Shown: positions 45,550-54,683 of the stretch, piece after piece
How positions within the stretch are numbered: the first letter of the stretch is position 1
How the letters are laid out: each line of letters opens with the position of its first letter
Origin: Bacillus sp. Y1
GTDB lineage: Bacteria > Bacillota > Bacilli > Bacillales > Cytobacillaceae
Reading direction: 5' to 3'
NCBI RefSeq assembly: GCF_003586445.1
Contig: NZ_CP030028.1
Coordinates: forward strand, 572,501 to 636,500
Length of the DNA stretch: 64,000 nt
Made by a program: the position numbers and the translations under genes
The notes under the pieces: model-generated
What the model saw: only the letters and a program-made list of their open reading frames with translations
What the model was told of the DNA's origin: nothing
The model's database searches: none

Positions 45550-46089
45550 ATGGGAGAAACTAAGAAGAGGCAAGAAATAATTAGCTGGGGTAAATCGGTG
45601 TTTATTGCTTTCGCTATTGTAGTCGTCGTTCGTACATTTGTCTTTGCTCCTTATATTGTGGATGGTGCCTCGATGGAACCCACGCTTCACGATCAAGAGA
45701 AAATATTTGTTAACAAAGTCAATACAGACAAAATTGAACGTGAGGACATTGTGATTATTAAAGGAGAAGGCGAAAATTACGTCAAAAGAATTATTGGCTT
45801 GCCTGGAGATATGATCGAAATAAGGGATGATCAGTTACTAATTAATGGTGTGGTTAACAGCGAAGAGTATTTAGAAAGTAATCGTGAGCAAGCTCATGAA
45901 CAAGGTAGTGTGTTAACGGGAGATTATGGACCTATTCTGGTTCCGGAAGGGCATTATTTTGTATTGGGTGACAATCGACTTCGCAGTATGGACTCAAGAA
46001 ACGGTCTTGGTTTTATTAAGAAGGAAAAGATTGTTGGAGTAAGTGAGTTTGTATTTTTTCCATTTTCTGATGTGCGATCGGTACAATAG
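45550..46089 (+). CDS. lepB: Signal peptidase I
   Basis: A 179-residue type I signal peptidase (Sip type). One N-terminal helix (about 15-35), then box B with catalytic Ser (VDGASMEPTLHD), box D with catalytic Lys (NYVKRIIGLPGD) and box E (FVLGDNRLRSMDSRNGLGFI). Cleaves signal peptides outside the membrane. ATG start. Which of the Sip paralogues it is cannot be told. Confidence 0.95.
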   Translation: MGETKKRQEIISWGKSVFIAFAIVVVVRTFVFAPYIVDGASMEPTLHDQEKIFVNKVNTDKIEREDIVIIKGEGENYVKRIIGLPGDMIEIRDDQLLINGVVNSEEYLESNREQAHEQGSVLTGDYGPILVPEGHYFVLGDNRLRSMDSRNGLGFIKKEKIVGVSEFVFFPFSDVRSVQ

Positions 46090-46167
46090 CAATTAATGCC
46101 ATTGACATAAATACGTTCATGAATTATTCTAGTAAAGCATTTTGAATTTAATATGATCCTCATCAGC

Positions 46168-46352
46168 TCAAGATGAGGTAGAGGTTGCGAAAAATATTAG
46201 TAGGTTGGATGAGAGCCAGAGAAGCTCAATGATTTCAGTTGAAAGGAATTTTCGCCGAAGCACTATAATTCTCTGACTATAGTAGCTGGGCCTACATCGA
46301 ATAGGTGTAGGACTGTCATAGCTGGTTAGCTATGTTGAACTATCCATTTGCC
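46168..46352 (+). promoter_or_regulatory. Lysine riboswitch (L-box)
   Basis: Conserved blocks in order: AGATGAGGTAGAGGTTGCG, GATGAGAGCCAGAGAAGCTC, GAAAGGAATTTTCGCCGAAG, GCTGGGCCTAC and TAGGACTGTCATAG, ending TTGAACTATC. The layout is that of the L-box of lysC and yvsH. A terminator follows, so lysine should switch off the permease. Confidence 0.95.
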
Positions 46353-46367
46353 TGATGCGGTTACTGT

Positions 46368-46403
46368 AAAACACACTGTACTCACGTTTTGGTGTGTTTT
46401 TTT
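46368..46403 (+). terminator. L-box-controlled terminator
   Basis: AAAACACAC (46368-46376) pairs with GTGTGTTTT (46392-46400), then T, 62 bases before the permease start. Confidence 0.85.
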
Positions 46404-46464
46404 ATGTCTATTAGGGACCTCTATTTTTGAGAGTTGAAGAATAATAATAGGAAGGAATATTGTT

Positions 46465-47889
46465 ATGGGAAAACAAACTAAATTAGGTTTATGGATACTA
46501 ACTGCATTAGTAGTTGGAAATATGGTAGGCTCGGGTATCTTTATGTTACCACGTTCACTATCAGAAGCGGCAAGTCCGGCGGGGGTTATTCTTGCTTGGT
46601 TATTTACAGGAGCAGGAGTACTTGTAACTGCGCTTGTGTTCGGAAACTTAGGAATGAGAAAGCCGAATTTAAATGGTGGACCACAAATTTATGCGAAAGA
46701 GCTTTTTAAGCCAAATTCTAGAGGCTCTGTTCTTTCCGGATTCATGGCTACTTGGGGTTATTGGATTGGAAACTTAGCAGGGAATATTGCAATCATAACA
46801 ACATTCGCTAGTTATTTATCAACATTCTTTCCCATTTTAACGAGTCAGGCTGAGTTAATTACCGTTGGTTCTTTTACTTTAAAGGTCGGTAATGCCTTAA
46901 CTTTTGCGGTTTGTTCGATTTTATTATGGGGAACACACTTTATTATTTTACGTGGGTTAGAAAATGCAGGGAAATTAAATTTCATTGCAACAGCGTCTAA
47001 AGTGGCAGGTTTCTTCATCTTCATAATTGTTGCCTTATTTGCATTTGAGGCTTCCAATATGCTTCCTATGGTTGAACCCCGTCTAGATGAGAGTGGTGCT
47101 TCTGTTGGGCTTATGGGGCAGATTAGCAATGCAGCGGTTGCTACCTTATGGGCGTTTATCGGAGTAGAATCCGCGGTTGTTTTTGCGGGACGTGCGAAAA
47201 AGCAAATTGACGTTAAGCGTGCAACGATTCTAGGGTTGTTCATTGCGTTAGCCATTTATATTGGAGTAAGTACATTAGTTATGGGCTTATTAAGCCAAGA
47301 GGCGTTAATTGCGTCAGACAAGCCATTGATTGATGCGATTGTCTCCGTGCTTGGACCTGTTTCTGGAAAAGTGTTAGCAGGTATTGGATTAATCAGTTTA
47401 TTTGGATCTACCATTGGTTGGGTGATGCTAAGTGCAGAGGTTCCGTACCAAGCAGCAAAGCATGGTCTGTTTTTACCTTCATTCTCAAAGGAAAACAAGA
47501 AGAATATTCCTGTGTTATCAATGATAATAACAAACTCATTAGGACAGTTGTTTATCTTCTCAACCATTTCAAATTCAATCTCTGCGGCGTTTGACTTTGT
47601 AATTTACATTGCAACCTTATCATACCTGGTTCCTTACTTCATCGCAGCTGTATTCCAGTTAAAACTAGTGATTACAGGTGAAACATATGAAGGACAAGCA
47701 AAATCAAAAGTGATTGACGGTGTCATTGCGTTACTAGCTACCTTGTATTCGGTATGGGTAATCTATGCGGGTACAGCAGACATCAAAACTTTCTTGTTCG
47801 GTATGGCTCTTCTTGCAAGTGGAATCTTCTTCTACGGTCCAGTTGCCAGAGCACACAGCAAAAAAACACAAGCCAAAAAAGCAGCCTAA
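46465..47889 (+). CDS. Amino acid permease, probable lysine permease (YvsH-like)
   Basis: A 474-residue APC-superfamily carrier of the basic amino acid/polyamine antiporter group, about 12 helices: opening LGLWILTALVVGNMVGSGIFMLPRSLSEAASPAGVILAWLFTGAG, and NAAVATLWAFIGVESAVVFAGRAKK. The L-box directly upstream marks lysine as a substrate, as for yvsH of B. subtilis. ATG behind AGGAAGGAA. Confidence 0.92.
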   Translation: MGKQTKLGLWILTALVVGNMVGSGIFMLPRSLSEAASPAGVILAWLFTGAGVLVTALVFGNLGMRKPNLNGGPQIYAKELFKPNSRGSVLSGFMATWGYWIGNLAGNIAIITTFASYLSTFFPILTSQAELITVGSFTLKVGNALTFAVCSILLWGTHFIILRGLENAGKLNFIATASKVAGFFIFIIVALFAFEASNMLPMVEPRLDESGASVGLMGQISNAAVATLWAFIGVESAVVFAGRAKKQIDVKRATILGLFIALAIYIGVSTLVMGLLSQEALIASDKPLIDAIVSVLGPVSGKVLAGIGLISLFGSTIGWVMLSAEVPYQAAKHGLFLPSFSKENKKNIPVLSMIITNSLGQLFIFSTISNSISAAFDFVIYIATLSYLVPYFIAAVFQLKLVITGETYEGQAKSKVIDGVIALLATLYSVWVIYAGTADIKTFLFGMALLASGIFFYGPVARAHSKKTQAKKAA

Positions 47890-47890
47890 C

Positions 47891-47971
47891 ACTTTTTGCG
47901 GTGACAGACACCACAAAAAGACAAATGAGGCCAAAGTGTCCACGGAGGGTGTCTGTCACCGCTCGTGGACA
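47891..47971. repeat. Palindromic GGTGACAGACACC repeats, two blocks
   Basis: Block 1 (47891-47920) has TTTTTGCGGTGACAGACACCACAAAAAG, an imperfect inverted repeat. Block 2 (47937-47971) is the inverted copy of the element at 33862-33896, with one mismatch. Neither codes for a plausible protein. Confidence 0.85.
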
Positions 47972-47976
47972 AAAAA

Positions 47977-48011
47977 GGGTAAAGTGTCCTTCTGGGAAGG
48001 ACACTTTACCC
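47977..48011. terminator. Bidirectional terminator
   Basis: A perfect 15-bp stem (GGGTAAAGTGTCCTT at 47977-47991 with 47997-48011), with A and T runs at the two ends, between the lysine permease and the ABC ATPase. Confidence 0.92.
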
Positions 48012-48027
48012 CTTTTGTATGTCAGCT

Positions 48028-48771
48028 TCAGCGTGCTACTTTGTTTAGAAACTGCTGAGTTCTTGGGTTGGTTGAGAGGGTGAAGATTTCTTCTGGTGTT
48101 CCTTTTTCAGCAATGTGTCCTTGATCCATGAATATGACTTGGTCTGCTACATCTCTAGCGAACTCCATTTCATGGGTAACAACGACCATCGTCATGCCTT
48201 CTTCGGCAAGATCCTTCATGACTTTTAATACTTCACCAACAAGCTCCGGATCTAGGGCGGAGGTGGGTTCGTCAAATAATAATACTTTCGGATCCATCGC
48301 CATCGCTCTGGCAATTCCAACACGTTGCTGCTGGCCTCCTGATAGTTGATGAGGGTACATATCCGCACGGTCGCTTAATCCAACCTTGGCTAGTAAATCG
48401 AGAGAACGCTTTTTGGCCTCCGCTTTTGAGCGTCTTAAAACCACGACTTGGCCTTCCATTACATTCTCAACAACCGTTAAGTGTGGAAAAAGGTTGTACG
48501 ATTGAAAAACCATTCCCGTTTGTTGACGAAAGGCGGTCATTTGAGTCGGTTTTAACTTCGTTCCTGATTGAAACTGAAGTTCTTTTTCCCCAATCGTAAT
48601 CGCCCCTTGATTTGGAATCTCCAATAAATTAAGACAGCGTAAAAGGGTCGTTTTCCCTGAACCAGATGGGCCAATAATAACCGCCGTTTTCCCCTTTTCA
48701 ACCGCTAAGTCAATTCCTTTTAAAACATCAATGTCTCCAAAGCTTTTATATAAATTTTCTAGTTTAATCAT
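48028..48771 (-). CDS. tcyC: Amino acid ABC transporter ATPase, TcyC-like
   Basis: A 247-residue polar amino acid ATPase: Walker A ([19 protein letters not shown]), Q-loop ([12 protein letters not shown]), signature ([15 protein letters not shown]), Walker B ([20 protein letters not shown]), H-loop ([14 protein letters not shown]). The ATG at 48771 is used; a TTG 6 bases earlier (48777) is possible. Last gene of a three-gene transporter. Confidence 0.85.
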   Translation of the reverse strand: MIKLENLYKSFGDIDVLKGIDLAVEKGKTAVIIGPSGSGKTTLLRCLNLLEIPNQGAITIGEKELQFQSGTKLKPTQMTAFRQQTGMVFQSYNLFPHLTVVENVMEGQVVVLRRSKAEAKKRSLDLLAKVGLSDRADMYPHQLSGGQQQRVGIARAMAMDPKVLLFDEPTSALDPELVGEVLKVMKDLAEEGMTMVVVTHEMEFARDVADQVIFMDQGHIAEKGTPEEIFTLSTNPRTQQFLNKVAR

Positions 48772-48789
48772 AGCCAATACTCTCCCTTC

Positions 48790-49473
48790 CTACTTTGCTA
48801 CGCTGCGGTCAAAGCGACGTTCGAGCATGGATTGAGCATAGGACAGCACCGTACTGAACATTAAATAAATAAACGCTACTTCAATATAAAGCCAAAGAGG
48901 TTCGTACGTCGCTGCAGCCACCTGTTGCCCTTTTTGGAACATCTCTGTAACGGTGATCGTTGCAGCAAGGGAAGTGTCTTTTACAAGGCTGATAAAAGAG
49001 TTTCCAAGTGGTGGAACAGATACTCTTATCGCTTGTGGGAGAATGATTCGTCTCATGGCCTGTGCCCGAGTCATTCCAATGGAATAGGCTGCTTCCCACT
49101 GACCCTTAGGAGTGGAAAGAATCGCTGCACGAATAATTTCCGAGCTATAAGCCCCTTTATTTAGGGTGAAACCAAGTACTGCTGCTGGAAATGGATCTAG
49201 CGTAATTCCCACACTTGGAAGACCATAAAATAGGATGAATAATTGAACAAGTAACGGTGTACCCCGAAAGATCCAAACATAAAATTTAGCAATCGCAACG
49301 AGAGGCTTAATACCTGATATGCGAGCAATTGCTGTGAAAAACGCTAATATAAGGCCAAGTGTAAATGTAATCAGTGTTAATGGAACCGTAAAATATAAAC
49401 CAGCTTTTAAAATAGGAAAAAAGGAATCGCTAAGGATTCCTATAATTCGTTCCGCTCTTTCATCTAAGACCAT
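48790..49473 (-). CDS. tcyB: Amino acid ABC transporter permease, TcyB-like
   Basis: A 227-residue HisM/QM-type permease with five or so helices and the EAA loop (YSIGMTRAQAMRRIILPQAIRVSVPPLGNSFISLVKDTSLAATITVTEMF). Pairs with TcyA and TcyC. A short gap of 12 bases separates it from the ATPase gene. Confidence 0.85.
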   Translation of the reverse strand: MVLDERAERIIGILSDSFFPILKAGLYFTVPLTLITFTLGLILAFFTAIARISGIKPLVAIAKFYVWIFRGTPLLVQLFILFYGLPSVGITLDPFPAAVLGFTLNKGAYSSEIIRAAILSTPKGQWEAAYSIGMTRAQAMRRIILPQAIRVSVPPLGNSFISLVKDTSLAATITVTEMFQKGQQVAAATYEPLWLYIEVAFIYLMFSTVLSYAQSMLERRFDRSVAK

Positions 49474-49487
49474 TTCAATTCAGTCCT

Positions 49488-50279
49488 TTACTTCAATACG
49501 TCTTCGCCAAACCATTTAGTTGAGATTTCAAGGTAGGTTCCGTCTTTAATCATGTCAGCTAATGCACCGTTAACCGCATCAACTAGCTCTTTGTTGTCTT
49601 TACGGAATAAGAAGGCATTGCTAGTTACATCCGCTTCTTCATCCACCTTTTTAATAGCTAGGTCAGGACGTTGCTTTTTTAAATCCAGGTAAGAAAGATT
49701 ATCGTTGATTGTTGCATCAATTCGACCTGAAGTGATTAAATCAATGGCTTGGTTAAATCCATCTACCACTGTGTTTGTTGCCCCATGTGCTTCTGCAATT
49801 TTGCGGTAGTTACTGTCTAAAGACTGTCCTACTTTTTTTCCATTCAAATCTTCAAACGTTTTAATGTCTTCGTTTGCTTCACCAACAACAAGTACCGCTT
49901 TTGAAGAAATGTATGGTTCAGACATATCGTATTTCTCAAGGCGATCTTCACGAATCGCTACTTGGTTAGCAACCATGTCATAACGCTTTGCATCTAGTCC
50001 AGCAATCATTCCGTCCCATTTTGTTTCTACGAAAACAGGCTTAATATCAAGGCGCTTGAATACTTCTTCTGCAATCTCAATGTCAAACCCAGTTAAATCC
50101 CCAGACTCGTCATGGAAAGTAAACGGTGCATAAGTACCTTCCGTCCCGATTGTAATTTCACCTTTCTCTTTAATCTCTTCGTATAAGTTTGCTGCTGTTT
50201 CTTCTTCTTCCTTTGCTCCACAAGCAGTTAAAGCTAGAGAAAGAAGGAGCGTGAACAGCACAAATAATAATTTCTTCAT
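49488..50279 (-). CDS. tcyA: Cystine-binding lipoprotein, TcyA-like
   Basis: A 263-residue solute-binding lipoprotein. Lipobox LALTAC with Cys20; then the SBP_bac_3 fold: ITIGTEGTYAPFTFHDESGDLTGFDIEIAEEVFKRL, WDGMIAGLDAKRYDMVANQVAI, SYLDLKKQRPDL, and the ending KWFGEDVLK, close to B. subtilis TcyA (KKWFGEDVSK). Predicted to bind L-cystine. The neighbouring PLP gamma-lyase/synthase supports a sulfur amino acid role. Leader 50280-50398 shows no riboswitch or clear CymR site. Confidence 0.85.
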   Translation of the reverse strand: MKKLLFVLFTLLLSLALTACGAKEEEETAANLYEEIKEKGEITIGTEGTYAPFTFHDESGDLTGFDIEIAEEVFKRLDIKPVFVETKWDGMIAGLDAKRYDMVANQVAIREDRLEKYDMSEPYISSKAVLVVGEANEDIKTFEDLNGKKVGQSLDSNYRKIAEAHGATNTVVDGFNQAIDLITSGRIDATINDNLSYLDLKKQRPDLAIKKVDEEADVTSNAFLFRKDNKELVDAVNGALADMIKDGTYLEISTKWFGEDVLK

Positions 50280-50401
50280 GTTAAACCCCCACTAAGTTTA
50301 TCGGATTAATTTAAAAAACTATATTAGGTTAATATTTTCTTTCATATATGTCAAACATTTATTCTTATCTTTCACAGAAATGTAACTTATATGTAGGAAA
50401 A

Positions 50402-50430
50402 AAAAGAACAGACTGTTTAGCCTGTTCCAT
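50402..50430 (-). terminator. Terminator of the GntR gene
   Basis: GAACAGGC and GTCTGTTC arms (minus strand, one G-T pair) followed by a T run. The stop codon of the GntR gene is at its edge. Confidence 0.75.
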
Positions 50431-51077
50431 TAAATCATGTCTACGTGAGTGATTTTCCAGTGTTCATTTTTTATCAGCTGTTCTAGTTTATCTGTATCTT
50501 TGTCTCTAAAATGTTTAACAATTTTTGCATGTTGCTCGTTCATTTGTGTGAGCACAGAGAATAGCTTATCTTCGTCCTTACTTAAGTAAATCTGTCTAAC
50601 AAAACTATTTTGTAACGAATGCAGCAGATCGATTAATGTTTCATTATTGCATTTCTCAATATAAACCTGGTGAAATTCGTATTGATATGTTTGATAATCA
50701 GAATAATTTCGCTGAGAGATTGCTTGGTCAATTTTTTTCACCAGCTCTTCCATCTTATGTAGGTCTTCCTCCGTTAGAAGCTCTAAGGATAAAGATGCTG
50801 CTAAAGCGTCAAGAACAGCAACTACCTGGAACACATCAAGCTTGGTTTTTATCGTAAGTTCTTTTACGATAAATCCTTTTCGAGGGAAAAAATCAAGTAA
50901 GTTTTCGGATGCAAGTTGTATTAAAGCTTCTCTTACAGGAGTTCTGCTCACTTCCAATTGATCTGCTAGGGCCACTTCATTTATTTTCTGATTGGGAAGC
51001 AAGTTTCCATTCTGAATTTCAGTAGCTATGTAATCATACACATGATCTTTTAAGGATCGGTATCTTTTATTAATCAT
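50430..51077 (-). CDS. GntR-family regulator, FadR subfamily
   Basis: A 215-residue regulator. Winged helix at about 8-75 (LKDHVYDYIATEIQNGNLLPNQKINEVALADQLEVSRTPVREALIQLASENLLDFFPRKGFIVKEL) and an all-helical FCD ligand domain at about 80-210 with His residues (EFHQVYIEKCN, EQHAKIVKHF) that may bind a metal. Divergent from the PLP enzyme gene, with a palindrome in between; probably it controls that gene. Confidence 0.9.
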   Translation of the reverse strand: MINKRYRSLKDHVYDYIATEIQNGNLLPNQKINEVALADQLEVSRTPVREALIQLASENLLDFFPRKGFIVKELTIKTKLDVFQVVAVLDALAASLSLELLTEEDLHKMEELVKKIDQAISQRNYSDYQTYQYEFHQVYIEKCNNETLIDLLHSLQNSFVRQIYLSKDEDKLFSVLTQMNEQHAKIVKHFRDKDTDKLEQLIKNEHWKITHVDMI

Positions 51078-51192
51078 CAGTTCCTCCTTACAGAAGGCTT
51101 TTTTTCTGTAACCTATTATACCTTAAGTATCAGAAGGGTAGAGCCCTCAACCTATTTAACAAAAAAATTTCTAAATATTTGTTATAATTTTC

Positions 51193-51205
51193 TGTATATT
51201 ATACA
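51193..51205. promoter_or_regulatory. Palindrome in the GntR/PLP divergent region, candidate operator
   Basis: TGTATA-T-TATACA is a perfect 13-bp palindrome about 60 bases before the PLP gene start. The wider span TGTATATT (51193-51200) and AATATACA (51212-51219) is also inverted. FadR-type regulators bind short palindromes of this style. Confidence 0.55.
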
Positions 51206-51264
51206 ATACACAATATACATTAGAAACATAGTTTGTGATATACAAATTATTGAGGTGAAAAGAC

Positions 51265-52479
51265 ATGGTTAAACACAATTTTATGAATATAAAGGACGGA
51301 ACAAAAGCTGTCTGGGCAGGAGAAGAGGCATCTCTTGCTTTTAATGCAACCCAAGTGCCTGTCGTCTTAAGTGTTGCCTACAATTATGATGATATGGATG
51401 AATGGCAGGATGTGGCACTGGGGTTAAAACCTGGACACATATACAATAGGATGACAAATCCAACCGTCGAAGCTTTCGAGGAAAAAGTACGAATTCTCGA
51501 AGGGGCGGAAGCAGCAGTTGGCTTTTCATCGGGGATGGCCGCCATTAGCAGTGCACTATACACGTTTTTACGGCCAGGCGACCGGGTCGTGTCTGTTAAG
51601 GACACGTATGGAGGAACCAATAAAATTTTCACGGAGTTTCTACCGAATATAGATGTAAATGTGAAGTTATGTAATACCGGGAATCATGAAGAGATCGAGG
51701 CGGAAGTGGCTAAAGGGTGCAAGGTATTGTATTTAGAATCACCAACGAACCCGACACTGAAGATTACAGATATTGAAAGAATGGTGAAGGCTGGTAAAGC
51801 GGTAGGAGCCTTGGTGATCATTGATAATACATTTGCTACTCCAATTAATCAAAATCCGATCCAATTTGGAGTAGACGTCGTTATTCATAGTGCCACTAAG
51901 TTTTTAAGTGGCCATGCAGATGCGATGGGTGGAGTGGTATGCGGTCCAAAGGAACTGATGGAAAAAGTGTATCATTACCGAGAGATTAATGGTGCTACGA
52001 TGGATCCTTGGTCAGCCTATCTTATTTTAAGAGGAATGAAAACATTAAAACTTCGTGTAAGACAGCAAGAAAAGAGTGCGATGGAAATAGCGAGGTATTT
52101 GAAAAATCAGAAGCATGTGGAGGAAGTGTTTTATCCTGGATTAGAAACACATCGTAATCATGATATTGCGAAAAAACAAATGAAGGGCTTCGGGGGAATC
52201 GTTAGTTTTGTTTTAAAAGAGGAGATGGAGGCTATCAAAATTCTATTGCCAAAGTTACAGTACGCAAATAGAGCTGGTAATCTTGGGGCTGTAGAGACGA
52301 TCTATGGACCAGCAAGAACAACGAGTCATGTGGAGTGTACCCTTGAAGAACGAAAGGAATTAGGGATACCTGAAGGCCTCGTTCGTATATCTGTCGGAAT
52401 CGAGGATACCGAAGATTTGATTGCTGATCTTGAACAAGCTTTTGCTCATCTAGAATCACAATTATCTTTTGAGTTATAG
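51265..52479 (+). CDS. PLP-dependent cystathionine gamma-synthase/gamma-lyase family enzyme
   Basis: A 404-residue Cys/Met-metabolism PLP enzyme. Substrate and cofactor residues: IYNRMTNPTVEAFEEKVRILEGAEAAVGFSSGMAAI, DTYGGTNKIF, DNTFATP, and the Lys that holds PLP in VVIHSATKFLSGHADAMGG, with SVGIEDTEDLIADLEQA at the C-terminus. It may be cystathionine or methionine gamma-lyase or a synthase; the context (cystine uptake, GntR) favours sulfur amino acid breakdown. ATG behind GAGGTGAAAAG. Confidence 0.9.
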   Translation: MVKHNFMNIKDGTKAVWAGEEASLAFNATQVPVVLSVAYNYDDMDEWQDVALGLKPGHIYNRMTNPTVEAFEEKVRILEGAEAAVGFSSGMAAISSALYTFLRPGDRVVSVKDTYGGTNKIFTEFLPNIDVNVKLCNTGNHEEIEAEVAKGCKVLYLESPTNPTLKITDIERMVKAGKAVGALVIIDNTFATPINQNPIQFGVDVVIHSATKFLSGHADAMGGVVCGPKELMEKVYHYREINGATMDPWSAYLILRGMKTLKLRVRQQEKSAMEIARYLKNQKHVEEVFYPGLETHRNHDIAKKQMKGFGGIVSFVLKEEMEAIKILLPKLQYANRAGNLGAVETIYGPARTTSHVECTLEERKELGIPEGLVRISVGIEDTEDLIADLEQAFAHLESQLSFEL

Positions 52480-52537
52480 GTTAAAAAGGGGTAATTCGGT
52501 ATAATAGCTTCATATAGATAGTAGGAGTGACGTATGG

Positions 52538-52771
52538 ATGTACCTAACAGTAAAAGAAACAGCAGAGTATTTATCGGTTTCCGTTCAGTATGTAGAAAAT
52601 TTAATTTTACAGGGAAAAATCAGGGTGTTGCGTGATAGTGAAGGTGTGCCCATGATTTACAAAGATCAATTCAAAACCCATTTTGAACAGCTTGAAAAAT
52701 ATAAACACCTCATAAAAGAGCTAGAAAACGAACCAATTCCAGAAGACAAAGACATCAAAGACGAGGATTAA
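52538..52771 (+). CDS. Small excisionase-type helix-turn-helix protein
   Basis: A 77-residue protein. MYLTVKETAEYLSVSVQYVENLILQGKIRVLRDSEGVPMIYKDQFKTHFEQL is the MerR/excisionase winged-helix of domain HTH_17, with an acidic tail (LENEPIPEDKDIKDED). Such free-standing copies occur in Bacilli outside phages; no integrase or other mobile gene is adjacent. Target unknown. ATG behind TAGGAGTGA. Confidence 0.85.
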   Translation: MYLTVKETAEYLSVSVQYVENLILQGKIRVLRDSEGVPMIYKDQFKTHFEQLEKYKHLIKELENEPIPEDKDIKDED

Positions 52772-52780
52772 TTAGTAAGA

Positions 52781-52820
52781 AGGGAGAATAAAAATGCTAA
52801 AAGGTTTAATTCTCCCTTTA
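52781..52820 (+). terminator. Terminator of the HTH gene
   Basis: AAGGGAGAAT and AATTCTCCCTT arms around a 17-base loop, then T. The rest of the 309 bases up to the next gene holds only a candidate promoter; I see no gene in it. Confidence 0.7.
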
Positions 52821-53002
52821 TTTGTATGATATTTATGATTTTTATGCAGTTGTCAATGAATATGTAAGATAGGTTGACAGTAAAAATGATAGTGAAAATG
52901 GTACCGAAGGATATTTTTAAATACTTAAAAGGGTAGGAATACCAGTACTTACACTTTACTCCGATAGATGGATAATAAATTATCCTAACAAAGTTTTTGT
53001 TG

Positions 53003-53031
53003 TTGCATAAAAAAACGATAAAAGTTATAAT
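53003..53031 (+). promoter_or_regulatory. Promoter of the amino acid ABC transporter
   Basis: TTGCAT (53003-53008) and TATAAT (53026-53031) with a 17-base spacer, about 98 bases before the start of the binding protein. Confidence 0.75.
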
Positions 53032-53128
53032 AGTTTCATGTCAAAATATACTGAAAATTTAGAGTTGTGAGGTATTTGCTAGTAATAGTTTCAATGAAAA
53101 ATAAGACAATTATTAAGGGGGCAATGTA

Positions 53129-53944
53129 GTGAAAAAACTATCTTTATTATCATTTTTGTTAGTGTTTAGTATGCTTTTGACTGCTTGTGGAACAAGCGAT
53201 CAAAACAATGGCTCTGATGAAGGAGCAAGTGAAGAAAAGAAAACATTAAGAGTCGTAACGGACGCAGCTTACGCACCATTTGAATATATGGATGGCGATA
53301 AAATTGTTGGATTTGATGTAGACTTCGTGAATGCAGTTGCGAAAGAAGCTGGCTATGAGGTTGATATCGTACATGTAGGGTGGGAACCTGTTTTCGTTGA
53401 GTTAGAAGATAAAATTGCTGACTTTGCTGTATCAGCCATTACCATTAATGATGAGCGTAAAGAATCATATGATTTCTCACACGCATACTTCCTATCAACA
53501 AATAAAATTCTCGTTCCAGAAGGCAGTGATATTAAATCTGCTGCAGACTTAAAGGACAAGAAAGTCGCTGTTCAAAACGGAACAACAGGTCAAGAAGCAA
53601 TTGAGAGTGTACTAGGAGAAAACAATCCTAATATCAAAAAATTTGAAAATACGGTTCTAGCAATTATGGAGCTTAAAGGTGGCGGAGCAGACGCGGTTGT
53701 TGCCGATAACACTGTAGTTGAAGAATATGCGAAAAATAACCCGGATGATAAGTTTGTTGTCGTTGAAGATCCGGACGCATTCGCAGCTGAGTACTATGGA
53801 CTAATGTTCCCGAAAGATAGCGAGTTAAGAGCAGAAATTAATGAAGCCATTAATACGATCTATGAAAACGGGACATATGCAGAAATTTATAAAGAATGGT
53901 TTGGTTCTGAGCCGGACCTTGAAGATTTAAAAGCACAACAATAA
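53129..53944 (+). CDS. Polar amino acid-binding lipoprotein (GlnH/ArtP-like)
   Basis: A 271-residue lipoprotein with lipobox LLTAC (Cys20). The SBP_bac_3 domain has LRVVTDAAYAPFEYMDGDKIVGFDVDFVNAVAKEAGYEV, AVSAITINDERKESYDFSHAYF and the ending YKEWFGSEP. Binds a polar or basic amino acid. It is not close enough to ArtP or GlnH to name the substrate; GTG start. Confidence 0.9.
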   Translation: MKKLSLLSFLLVFSMLLTACGTSDQNNGSDEGASEEKKTLRVVTDAAYAPFEYMDGDKIVGFDVDFVNAVAKEAGYEVDIVHVGWEPVFVELEDKIADFAVSAITINDERKESYDFSHAYFLSTNKILVPEGSDIKSAADLKDKKVAVQNGTTGQEAIESVLGENNPNIKKFENTVLAIMELKGGGADAVVADNTVVEEYAKNNPDDKFVVVEDPDAFAAEYYGLMFPKDSELRAEINEAINTIYENGTYAEIYKEWFGSEPDLEDLKAQQ

Positions 53945-53966
53945 TAATGGTTACTTGATTATTTAG

Positions 53967-54003
53967 GGCGTAACTCTTTTACATAGCGTTACGCCATTTT
54001 TTT
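53967..54003 (+). terminator. Intra-operon attenuator between binding protein and permease
   Basis: GGCGTAAC (53967-53974) pairs with GTTACGCC (53988-53995), then ATTTTTTTC. Located in the 82-base gap between binding protein and permease genes. It should lower permease and ATPase expression relative to the binding protein. Confidence 0.85.
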
Positions 54004-54026
54004 CATTCTAGTAAAGGAGGAATACG

Positions 54027-54683
54027 ATGGACTTTCGGTTTGATCTCATCATGGACTATGCGCCATTGTTTTTAAAGGGAACATTGCTAACCCTTGGTTT
54101 ATCGCTAGCAGGAATTGTTATTGGAACCGCCCTTGGTTTGGCCATTGGGTTAGGAAAAATGGTGAAAAACAAGTGGTTGGCACTACCTTTTGACTTATAC
54201 ATTACATTTTTCAGAGGAACCCCTTTATTTGTACAGATTTTGCTTATTCACTTTGGTCTCGTTCCATTGTTTACAGGAAAAACAGAGCCAGTGACAGCGG
54301 CTATTCTTGCATTATCACTGAATGCTGCAGCATACATTGCAGAAATCTTCCGAGCTGGAATTCAATCGATTGACAAAGGGCAGATGGAAGCAGCTAGAAC
54401 ACTTGGCATGACTCATGTACAAGCTATGAGACACGTCATTCTGCCACAAGCGTTTAAGAGAATGATTCCTCCATTAGGAAATGAATTTATCGTGCTTATT
54501 AAGGAATCCTCTTTAGCAGCGGTCATTGCGGCTCCGGAGATTATGTATTGGGGACGAGCGATGCAAGGACAATACTTTAAAGTTTGGGAACCGTATTTAA
54601 CGGTAGCGGTGATTTATCTGGTTATCACGTTATCCTTGAGCTTCCTGTTAAACCGTATTGAGAGGAGGTTATCGACAGAATGA
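54027..54683 (+). CDS. Amino acid ABC transporter permease
   Basis: A 218-residue HisM-type permease: about five helices and the EAA loop [48 protein letters not shown] behind AAAGGAGGAA. Overlaps the ATPase by 4 bases. Confidence 0.92.
   Translation: MDFRFDLIMDYAPLFLKGTLLTLGLSLAGIVIGTALGLAIGLGKMVKNKWLALPFDLYITFFRGTPLFVQILLIHFGLVPLFTGKTEPVTAAILALSLNAAAYIAEIFRAGIQSIDKGQMEAARTLGMTHVQAMRHVILPQAFKRMIPPLGNEFIVLIKESSLAAVIAAPEIMYWGRAMQGQYFKVWEPYLTVAVIYLVITLSLSFLLNRIERRLSTE

Noticed and set aside
52538..52771. Phage or integrative element marked by the excisionase-like protein.
   Set aside because: No integrase, attachment repeats or other phage genes are adjacent; the genes on both sides look like chromosome.
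52855..52975. Small open frame starting MIVKMVPKDIFKYLKG and possible decayed gene.
   Set aside because: It ends after 16 codons, has no ribosome binding site and no recognisable match.
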